This document shows, piece by piece, positions 26,227 to 34,500 of a DNA stretch of 64,000 nt. Below the pieces are notes generated by a model. It ran no database searches and was not told the DNA's origin. It saw nothing but the letters and a program-made list of their open reading frames with translations. The stretch spans positions 1,431,001-1,495,000 of the forward strand of contig NZ_CP065589.1 in the NCBI RefSeq assembly GCF_021278965.1. The letters are read 5' to 3'. How positions within the stretch are numbered: the stretch's first letter is position 1; each line of letters begins with the position of its first letter. This stretch comes from Chryseobacterium capnotolerans. GTDB taxonomy: Bacteria > Bacteroidota > Bacteroidia > Flavobacteriales > Weeksellaceae. The position numbers were made by a program, and so were the translations under genes.

Positions 26227-26700
26227 ATGAGAACAATAATTTATATTATTATGATTGTATGTTTGCAGGCTTGTCGGGATAAGAAAGATATATTGAAGGA
26301 TAATCACAAAATAGTAGTCTCAGATACGGCAAAAATTAATGGGATGTTACTCGAATTAATAGATGATAATGGAGTGGGCAAAATAAAAATTACTTCAGAT
26401 ACATATAAGTTCTCAGAAGGTTTGGAAGTCAAACCTCCTTGTTATTTTTTAAGGTACAATGGGAGAGTAACTTCGTATGCATATCCACAGTTCAATGTTC
26501 AAAAAGCAATCATCATATTAGGAGAAACTAAAAAAGATAATCTGGGTAAAATTACTGGAACTGAGATTCAAGGACTTTTATTTAAAAATGACAGTATAAA
26601 ACTAGCAGGAGTTTTAAAAAATTATAGCCCAATTGATCCAGAAACTGGGATTGATGAAAAAGATTATTGGGGTTTTGCTTCAGGAACATATAAGAATTAG
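26227..26700 (+). CDS. Lipoprotein, probable immunity protein for the Tae4-like amidase
   Basis: 157 residues from ATG 26227, which opens a lipobox signal (MRTIIYIIMIVCLQACRDK), so it is anchored in the periplasm, where an amidase immunity protein must act. The remainder is predicted beta-rich with no known motif (LKNYSPIDPETG near the C-terminus). It follows the amidase gene by 11 bases. Immunity is inferred from position and localisation; sequence alone does not place it in the Tai4 family. Confidence 0.6.
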   Translation: MRTIIYIIMIVCLQACRDKKDILKDNHKIVVSDTAKINGMLLELIDDNGVGKIKITSDTYKFSEGLEVKPPCYFLRYNGRVTSYAYPQFNVQKAIIILGETKKDNLGKITGTEIQGLLFKNDSIKLAGVLKNYSPIDPETGIDEKDYWGFASGTYKN

Positions 26701-26856
26701 ACATTTTGATAGAATGTTACCTTACAAAATACCTGAAGATTATTAAACTTATCTTTCACTATGAGTATCTGCAATAAAAATGTGATCGAAACTCTATGGT
26801 TAGCCAATTCTATTTTTTAGAAGTTTCTAATAAATCGGAAGAATATTAATAAAAAT

Positions 26857-26884
26857 AAAAATGCTGCCAAAACGGTAGCATTTT
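26857..26884 (-). terminator. Terminator of the Cys-rich peptide gene
   Basis: AAAATGCTGCC pairs with GGTAGCATTTT around AAAAC with one G-T pair; A/T tracts flank both sides, so it can act in either direction. It lies 22 bases after the end of the minus-strand peptide gene. Confidence 0.55.
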
Positions 26885-26906
26885 CTATACGATGTAATAA
26901 CGTGAA

Positions 26907-27070
26907 TTATATACAGTAAGGTAAATCCGGGCACTCTGCTGGTAACTGTTCCCAAAAAGCGCATGTTGTAAGATCTGCACAGGATAAAGCACAGCAAACC
27001 ATTCGTCCCGCCCCTTGAATTTTTTTAAATTTTCTCTTGATACTTTCTTTTGTGTAAGTACTTTTTTCAT
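26907..27070 (-). CDS. Bacteriocin-like Cys-rich leader peptide (frameshifted at a G run)
   Basis: A 54-residue peptide after repair. The leader MKKVLTQKKVSRENLKKF resembles the LKKxxG leaders of Chryseobacterium bacteriocin-like peptides. The core starts near GAGRMVCC and has six cysteines in the pattern CC-x3-C-x5-C-x9-C-x5-C, ending CI. The unrepaired frame loses all of these. Adding one G to the G4 run after the leader restores them. No maturation enzyme or peptidase-exporter gene is adjacent. It may be an exported toxin or signal; the call rests on leader and cysteines. Confidence 0.6.
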
Positions 27071-27134
27071 GGTAATTTGAATTTATTTATAGACTCTAAA
27101 TATATCAATTATCCGTGAAGTATTTTAACTATTT

Positions 27135-27431
27135 TTATAATATTTGTAAGTCATCAAACTTATCCTCGCCAAATTTATCCTGAAACTTCTTCAGATAAAA
27201 ACTTTTTCGCATTTTGAAATCATTCTTTAACAAAGGTGAATCTATTTTAATAATAATACACTTACTTTCAATGTTCACACTTTTGATCTCAGTGAACAGG
27301 CTTTGATCAAGATACTCTTCTAGAAAATCCTTAATGTCAAAAGCTACAAGTTTATCTTCAAAGCCATAGATTCTTGCAAATGACTTTACAAGTTCTGAGG
27401 ATTGAAATTCACGTTTTTTATTCTTCTTCAT
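27135..27431 (-). CDS. DUF721-domain protein
   Basis: 98 residues from ATG 27431 (MKKNKKREFQSSELVKSF); an upstream in-frame start adds 18 unconserved residues. It shows the DUF721 core: ELVKSFARIYGFEDKL, then IESKCIIIKIDSPLLKNDFKMRKS near the end. In Bacteroidota this small gene is usually close to recF, as here, and is distantly related to DciA helicase loaders. Function in DNA metabolism is inferred. It is separated from recF by the carboxylesterase and a hypothetical gene. Confidence 0.75.
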   Translation of the reverse strand: MKKNKKREFQSSELVKSFARIYGFEDKLVAFDIKDFLEEYLDQSLFTEIKSVNIESKCIIIKIDSPLLKNDFKMRKSFYLKKFQDKFGEDKFDDLQIL

Positions 27432-27542
27432 AGAGTAGGTTTTCTGCTGCCAGTTTCTTTCATATAAATAAAAGCAGCTTATCAATCTTTATAAATGGGT
27501 TTTTTAAAAAAAAACAGCATAATTAATCTTAATGTCAATATA

Positions 27543-29027
27543 TTACCTGATTCCATCCCATGTAGAACGCTCATCAGCTCTGTCATCAACAGTAGTTTGT
27601 GACACAACATCAAAACGCATCGATACACGGTTATTAGTATTATAAACATCCCAACCGGGATTGCCGCTTGCCGCAAAATCCACCCATGCTTTATGAACTG
27701 TGTCAGCTAATTGTTGTGGAGGATGATTACCTAGCATATTGGAAAAACCTGGCTCGGTAAGATTGTCAAATACAAAAGCAAGTTCGATACCATGACAGGC
27801 ACCAAGTAAATGGTCACATGCAGGAGAGCCCCATGAAAATTCGTACACATGCGTATTGCCATGTTTTTCCGCAATCCGCAACGCTGGGATACGGTAAAAC
27901 CAATCTGTAATAATAGCGCTTAGCACATCACCAGAAGAACTATCTGAACGATTTGTCCGATAGATCTGGATCGCTTCTGCGGATAATCCATAAGCCGAAG
28001 CGGAAATATTCAAAGCGGAATCTGTAATTTTTGATAGAATCCCATCAGGGACAAGAAATAATCTAAATTCCTGGCTATTGGTACCAATAAGGATATCTAT
28101 TTCTTTACTGGCTCCATTGGCGATGCAATCTATTGGTGAAGCGGTAAGTAAATGACCATCAATTATCGGTTCAAAAGGCATTAAGTTGAAGGCAGCTTCA
28201 CCCCATAGCTCCACTAAAGGCTTTGCAAGAATTTCAGACCCCAGTTGCCCCTGTGCAGCAAAAACTTTTTCAAGACTTACTTCTCCAATGGCTTCTCGTG
28301 TTGGGGCAACGCCAAGTATTTCTGCAAGTCTTGTACCAATAAGCTTTGCAGATGACGGGCTAATTACCGAATGTCCTGCTCCTGATTCGGCAATCGCTCT
28401 TCGAAATAAACCTTGCGCTTCCTTTATAGCAAGTAATGTACAAACGCTCATTCCACCAGCAGATTCACCAAAAATAGTAACATTATCAGGATCACCGCCA
28501 AAGTTGGCAATATTGTCCCGAACCCACTTTAGAGCAGCAATCTGGTCCAGTATACCAAGATTAGGTACCCCATCGCCAAACCATAAAAATCCTTCAATGC
28601 CTATTCTATAGTTGAAGGTAACTAAAACAACACCATCGCGTGCAAAATTACTGCCATCGTAACCTGGTACAGCTCCTGATCCAAGAGTAAAAGCTCCTCC
28701 ATAAATAAAAACCATAACCGGTTTTTTTTCAACGGTATCTAAAGTCCAGATATTAAGGTTCAAATAATCGTCTCCCGGAATTACAACATTGGGTAATAAT
28801 CCAGCAAATGGTCCTTCTTTAGGCGTTAACTGAGGTGGAGTAGGTCCATATTCTGTAGCCTTTTTTATGCCAGTCCAAGGCGTGGGAGGTTTTGGAGGTT
28901 GAAAACGGTTTGTACCAATTGGCGGGGTTGCATACGGAATGCCTTTGAATGTCAGGATGCCTTTCTCGGTTTTGATACCACTAACATCTCCATATTGAGT
29001 AGTAACTGTGTGTAATGTTTCCATCAT
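27543..29027 (-). CDS. Type-B carboxylesterase
   Basis: 494 residues with the full carboxylesterase/lipase fold. Oxyanion-hole GGAF is at 110-113, nucleophile Ser189 in FGESAGG, acid Glu320 in GTNSQEF and His412 in ACHGIELAF. No signal peptide, so it is probably cytoplasmic. Hydrolyses carboxylic esters; substrate unknown. Base and codon use seem richer in G+C than the neighbours, and it interrupts the DUF721-recF order, so a past transfer is likely. About 50 A+T-rich bases lie upstream of the ATG. Confidence 0.92.
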   Translation of the reverse strand: MMETLHTVTTQYGDVSGIKTEKGILTFKGIPYATPPIGTNRFQPPKPPTPWTGIKKATEYGPTPPQLTPKEGPFAGLLPNVVIPGDDYLNLNIWTLDTVEKKPVMVFIYGGAFTLGSGAVPGYDGSNFARDGVVLVTFNYRIGIEGFLWFGDGVPNLGILDQIAALKWVRDNIANFGGDPDNVTIFGESAGGMSVCTLLAIKEAQGLFRRAIAESGAGHSVISPSSAKLIGTRLAEILGVAPTREAIGEVSLEKVFAAQGQLGSEILAKPLVELWGEAAFNLMPFEPIIDGHLLTASPIDCIANGASKEIDILIGTNSQEFRLFLVPDGILSKITDSALNISASAYGLSAEAIQIYRTNRSDSSSGDVLSAIITDWFYRIPALRIAEKHGNTHVYEFSWGSPACDHLLGACHGIELAFVFDNLTEPGFSNMLGNHPPQQLADTVHKAWVDFAASGNPGWDVYNTNNRVSMRFDVVSQTTVDDRADERSTWDGIR

Positions 29028-29132
29028 AATAATTGTAAAAAAGTATACTACAAGGTAGAAATATTTTGGGAAATTAAATTAAACAAAAAAAATAATTAAA
29101 GATGAAATATTGTAAATTGACAGTGGATCAAA

Positions 29133-29720
29133 TTATCTTGGATTGAACTGTGTTTTTAATCCTTTGTTTTGAAAATATTTCTCCAGTTTTGGGTAAAATT
29201 TGTTACACATGCCATTTATTTCTGTTGCTTTTTCAGATAAAGGTCGCATTCTGCGACACTCAAAACAAATTTCCAGAAAATCAAAAACCTTATCACTTTC
29301 GTCGTAAAAAAGAATGGCATTTCTAGGAAAAAAACACATACTTAATTCACGTCTATCATTTGGGAATTTCCCACAAGTATTAAAAAGCAGCTTCGATAAT
29401 TCTAGGGTTTCAGTTAAATTTAATGTTTTTGACTCTTTAATCTCATTAAAATTTTCTTTTGAAATATTTTCTGCAAGTTTAATAGGCTTTTTTAAATGAT
29501 CATAATATTCTTTAAGCTGAATAGAATCTAACTTTTTATTGGGTGGTGGCGGCAGAAGGGCAAACTCACCTAGAAAATCTGTATTGTAGGAAATAATTTT
29601 TACTTTGGTAGCTTTACTTAAGGGGAAAGTATTTAATATTTCAGATATAGAATATTTTTTCTGACCAAATGAAATAAAAAAAATAAAAACCAATACCAAA
29701 AGTAAATATCTTTTAATCAT
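29133..29720 (-). CDS. Secreted hypothetical protein next to recF
   Basis: 195 residues with a signal peptide (LLLVLVFIFFISFGQ). A Pro-rich stretch LLPPPPNKK and four conserved-looking cysteines in the second half (NTCGKF, LEICFECRRM) are the only features. Its start overlaps the recF stop by 4 bases (ATGA), so it is translated with recF, though its product is exported. Unrecognised. Confidence 0.7.
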   Translation of the reverse strand: MIKRYLLLVLVFIFFISFGQKKYSISEILNTFPLSKATKVKIISYNTDFLGEFALLPPPPNKKLDSIQLKEYYDHLKKPIKLAENISKENFNEIKESKTLNLTETLELSKLLFNTCGKFPNDRRELSMCFFPRNAILFYDESDKVFDFLEICFECRRMRPLSEKATEINGMCNKFYPKLEKYFQNKGLKTQFNPR

Positions 29721-30794
29721 ACCTCAAAGATTATACTTTCTTCATTGATTTTCTTTACCACACTTTCCGTTCTTTCTCTATGGGTATCTGTAATAAAGAT
29801 TTGTCCGAAGTTTTCTTTATTTACTAATTCGATCAATTGAGAAACCCTTGTATCATCAAGCTTATCAAATATATCATCCAGCAAAAGGATAGGGGTCTTT
29901 TTGGTCAGTTCCTTTACTAAACTCATCTGAGCAAGCTTTAAAGAAATCAGGAAAGACTTCTGCTGTCCCTGAGATCCTATTTTTTTAATGAGAACATGAT
30001 CCATTTCAAAAAGAAGATCATCTTTATGAATTCCTTTGGATGTATAAGTGAGCATTCGGTCTTTTTCAAGGCTTTCTTTTAAAAGTTCTTCAAAAGTATT
30101 TTCTAGCAAGTGAGATTCATAGATCACAGATACTGTTTCTTTTCCACCTGAAATAATCTGATAAAAGTTCTGAACAATAGGATTTAATTGTTCTACAAAT
30201 ACCTTTCTTTTATTAAAAATTTTGGTTCCAAATCGGGTAATTGGATCATCATAAATTTCCAGCGATTCCTTATCCCAGGTTCTGTTTTTGGCAAAATATT
30301 TCAATAAAGCATTTCTCTGCTGAATTGTTTTTTGATACTGGATCAGATCAAAAGATACTCAGAATCTGTTTGAGAAATCATGGCATCCAGAAACTTTCTT
30401 CTGCTTTCCCCGGAATCGGAAATAAGGTTGGAATCGTAAGGTGAGATCATAACACTAGGAAGATAACCAATATGATCGGCAAGCCTGTCATAGCTTTTAT
30501 CATTCTTTTTATGATTTTTTTGGCTTCTTTCGGTTGAGTGATTCTGATATTATCTTCACCGTCTTCATTCTGGATCTCTGCATCAATCGTGAAAAAATCT
30601 TCCTCTTTTTTGATGTTGTTGAGATCCGTATTCCCCAAAAAACTTTTACCTACTGATAAATAATGAAGAGCATCCAGGATATTGGTTTTACCCACCCCAT
30701 TATTGCCCACAAAACAATTGATCTGTGGGGAAAATTCAAACTTTTTCTCAGAATGGTTTTTGAAATTATATAGGGAAATCTTCTTGATAATCAT
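29717..30794 (-). CDS. recF: DNA replication/repair protein RecF (two frameshifts)
   Basis: RecF is an SMC-like ATPase that loads RecA at single-strand gaps with RecO and RecR. Walker A GNNGVGKT is at 30-37; the signature region has ISPYDSNLISDSGESRRKFLD; Walker B is ILLLDDIFDKLD; and QGQQKSFLISLKLAQ is the ABC-type signature. Two breaks lie in an A5 run near 30505 and a T4 run near 30355; each lacks one base. Repaired length is 359 residues, normal for RecF. Loss of recF is unlikely in an otherwise healthy genome, supporting sequence error. Confidence 0.92.
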
Positions 30795-30797
30795 TTG

Positions 30798-31553
30798 TCA
30801 AAAATACTCCATTATTAGTAAAAATAAAAAAGGAAGTGCAGAACATGTTTCTACTCCGAATGAAAAATAAGTGTCATCTCTTTTATTTTCAGAGAAATAA
30901 ATGAAAATATAAGTGACAATACTCGACAGAAAAAATGCCGTGGCATATATTGGTTTTAGATAAAAAACTCCAATAATGCAGCTGATGAAAACCATTCCGT
31001 ATGCAATATACTTTGTATTTTGAACACCAATCAGCGTGGGGAAAGTTTTTACGGTATCACTATTCATATCCCGGATGTCAAACGGAAGCACTAATGCCGT
31101 AATATAAAAGAAACTGATCAGGAAAATGGGCAGACTGAACTCAGGAAGCGTCAGCCAGCAATTGACCAATGCCCAGACCAATCCTACATAAAATACTTTT
31201 AGTAAAGGAATCTTCCGGATATAAACATCCAGGAAAAAACTGTTATACAATAATCCCAGAACAACAATGATAAACCACTTCAGTAATCTTACTTCATTAT
31301 GATTGTGAATAATTAAAAATGCACAGGCAATGCCGGCAAGAGCATTCAGAAATAATATTCTGAAAAAATATTTAGTGTATTGATACTTAGTGTAAATATA
31401 TCCACTGAAATACGTGATGAAAATCAGAAGAATAGTGGGAAAACGGAATGTGTTTTGCTCTTTCATGAAAAATACTGCAAAAAAAGTTCCCATTAAGGAG
31501 ACATAAATTTGGCTGTCTATGACGGTTTTTTTCAGTATTTTTATAATGTTCAT
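30798..31553 (-). CDS. UbiA-like prenyltransferase family membrane protein
   Basis: 251 residues with about eight membrane helices. The one strong motif is LPFDIRDMNSD, the second Asp-rich DxxxD motif of UbiA prenyltransferases, followed by TVKTFPTLIG, also typical. The first Asp-rich motif appears replaced by LLYNSFFLDVYIR, so catalysis is uncertain. The gene ends 3 bases before recF and starts 18 bases from the divergent A2M gene. Substrate unknown. Confidence 0.65.
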   Translation of the reverse strand: MNIIKILKKTVIDSQIYVSLMGTFFAVFFMKEQNTFRFPTILLIFITYFSGYIYTKYQYTKYFFRILFLNALAGIACAFLIIHNHNEVRLLKWFIIVVLGLLYNSFFLDVYIRKIPLLKVFYVGLVWALVNCWLTLPEFSLPIFLISFFYITALVLPFDIRDMNSDTVKTFPTLIGVQNTKYIAYGMVFISCIIGVFYLKPIYATAFFLSSIVTYIFIYFSENKRDDTYFSFGVETCSALPFLFLLIMEYF

Positions 31554-31557
31554 TTAT

Positions 31558-31565
31558 CAAAATTA
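31558..31565 (-). promoter_or_regulatory. Candidate -7 element (TAATTTTG), leaderless arrangement
   Basis: TAnnTTTG on the minus strand, only four bases from ATG 31553, the same spacing as for the LytS kinase. The opposing A2M start codon is at 31572, so the promoter region lies inside an 18-bp gap. Confidence 0.4.
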
Positions 31566-31571
31566 ATATAT

Positions 31572-34500
31572 ATGAAAAGATTTTCCAAGATATTTATGCT
31601 TTCATTGCTATCATTGGGCTTTTCACCGGTTTTCGCACAGAAATATTATGATGACCAGTGGAAAAAAATAGCTGAAAACAGTCAGAAAGGTGCTTATAAA
31701 TCTAATCTACCCATTATTTTAGACCTAGAAAACCAAGCTATGAAAGAAAATAATACTATTCAGTTGATCCGTTCCCTGAAAGCAGAGTTCAGTATTGTAA
31801 ACCAAACTGTAGATGACAATCAGAATGATGCTGCTTCAAAATTCTTTAAAAAACTTCAGGAGGCAGAAGGAAAGCTGAAAGGAGAAGAGAAACTGGTATA
31901 CAAAGTCCTTCTCAATGGTTTTTTTCTTGATTATTACAATCAGAATTATTGGAAGATCAACGGACGAACCAATATCAATACGCAGGATGTTGCACAGATT
32001 GAGACCTGGACTAAACTTGATTTTAAAAATTATTTAACCAAAAGCTGTCAGGAGCTGGATCAGCAGAAACAGGACATGAAGAAAGCTTCTTTGGAAAAAT
32101 ATAAGGTATTGTTTTCGGAAACAAAAGATATCGCTTATTTTCCGAGTTTATATGATTGGTATGCTCTCAAAAAAATTGCCTTTTTATCTGAAAATAATAT
32201 TTTTACAAAAAATGAACTTACAGAGAACAGAACTTCAATTAATGTGATTTTTGATGAATTGATTGCACAGAATAATGGGAATGCCAAGCTGTATTTTATG
32301 AAAGATAAATTGGTGAATAACTGTGATTTCAATCAATGTAAAGATAAATTGGAACAGCTTCAGAAGCTATTGAAGTCTGATGCCCAAGGGGATTATAAAG
32401 TAGTCATCATGGAAGATATCATGAATGAGCTGATGATGAAAAATAAAGCAAAAGAGGCAATTGCAGTGGCGGCTCAGGCTAAAAGCGAGTACCCAAAATC
32501 TCCTTTCCTTGAAAATATCAAAAGCAAAGAGGCCCAAATCACTAATCCGGTATTGAGCATCAAATATGAAAAACAGACTCAAAATAATCTACCGATTCAT
32601 TTTATTGCGGAGTCTAAGAATGTGTCAGAGTTTTCCATCAACATTTATGAGGTAAAAGAAGATTTTACATCTCTGATGCAGTATGTACAGAATTCTTATG
32701 CCAATAATTATTTCAGTAAAGTAAAAAAGAATCTGGTAAGAAAGGAAACGTATCAGCTTACAGATCCGAAAGATTATCAGCTTCATAAAACCTCATTGGA
32801 GATAAAACCTCTTCCTTCCGGAGTGTATGTTGCAGCATTTGCAGCAGGAACGGATACAAAAGATAATGATCCTGAAAAGAACTTCTATTTTCTGGTTTCG
32901 GGAAACAAGATTATTTACCAGTCCAGATCCTCAAGGAATTCACTTGCAGACGAATTGAAATTAGTAAACAGTGAAAATGGAAAACCGGTAACGAATGAAA
33001 ACCTGAGTTTTTATGAATTTACCAATAGCAATTCAATCAATAAAATTGAAGGAAAAACCAATGAAAAAGGAGTCTTTAAATTTCCTGCTACAGCCAATAA
33101 AGAATATTACAGGACCTATCTGATTCAGCAGCCTAAAACCAATGATTTCCAGATCATGCAGATATATGGAAATAATGGACTTGAAGAATATAATCCGAAC
33201 AAACAAGCCCGTTCCAAAGCACAGATCTTTACAGACAGAGCAATCTACAGACCTGGGCAGATGGTTTATTTCAAAGTAGTGAATACCAGATTAAATAATG
33301 AAACAGAATCTGTACTTTCAGGAGTGAAGCAAAAGATTACTTTGATGGATGCTAACAATCAGGAAGTCTCGTCTCAAAGTTTTACCACGAATGAATTTGG
33401 TTCCTATCACGGTAGCTTTATGCTGCCAAAAGGGAAACTGAACGGTACGTTTTTCCTGAATACAGATGGAGACAGTCAGGGGTATAAAGATATCAGGGTA
33501 GAAGAGTACAAAAGACCAAAGTTTGAAGTGTCCTTCGAGCCCGTAAAAGATGAATACAAATACGGTCAGACCATAGAATTAAAAGGTAAAGCGATGATGT
33601 TTTCCGGGGTAGCTTTGAGCAACACAACCGTAAATTACGAGATCAAAAAACAAAATATCCGTTGGAGATATTTCTGGTGGTACCCAAGAGGAAATGACAA
33701 TGAAAACTCAATTTTAGGAGAAGCCAAAACCAATGAAAAAGGAGAGTTTGTGATCCGTTTAGACCTTAAGAAAGATGAAAAGTTAGAAGGAATTCAGATT
33801 GATAACTATCAGATCAATGCTTCTGTTACGGATATTAATGGAGAAACTCAAACGGCAAATACAGATCTGAAAGTTGCATCCGTTTCTCACTATATCAAAG
33901 CTGATGAAATCAAAAATATATTCAGTGATGAGAATGCAAAACTAAAAGTTGAAACTAAAAATTATAACGAACAGGCTCTTAAAAAAAGCCTATCAGGTTA
34001 AGCTGTCAAAACTGGCTGCTCCGGATCGGATTTTCAGAGATAATTTCAAAACTGAAGTTCAGAATCTGCCTCAATATTCAAAAACAGAATTTATCAGCAA
34101 GTTTCCACACGATTTGTTTGATAAAAATGATGATATCAAAAACTGGAAAACAGAAAAAGTAGTTATTGAAAAACAGCAGCAACCAGCTTCTGATAGCCAG
34201 GTTTCCGATTTAGATCTTGGAAAACTTGAAGCAGGAGATTATCAGTTGGAATTGTTCAATATTGAAGGAAGAGATACGATTAAAGCTTCTCAATATTTCA
34301 GTGTTTGGGATAAAGGTGCTTTGAAACCGGCTCAGAAAACATTCTTAACGGTTATTACTCCTAAAGATGAAGTTTCAAGAGGCGAAAAAGCGAAAATATA
34401 TGTGTATTCTGCCATTCCTGATGCCCTAGTGAATGTATTTATTCAGAATGGATCTGGGAAAACGATCACAGAAACCCATCAATTTAAAAAGGAATTTTGG

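Noticed and set aside
28186..28611. 141-codon ORF on the plus strand
   Set aside because: It is antisense to the well-supported carboxylesterase and encodes no recognisable protein; its length comes from the higher G+C of that gene.
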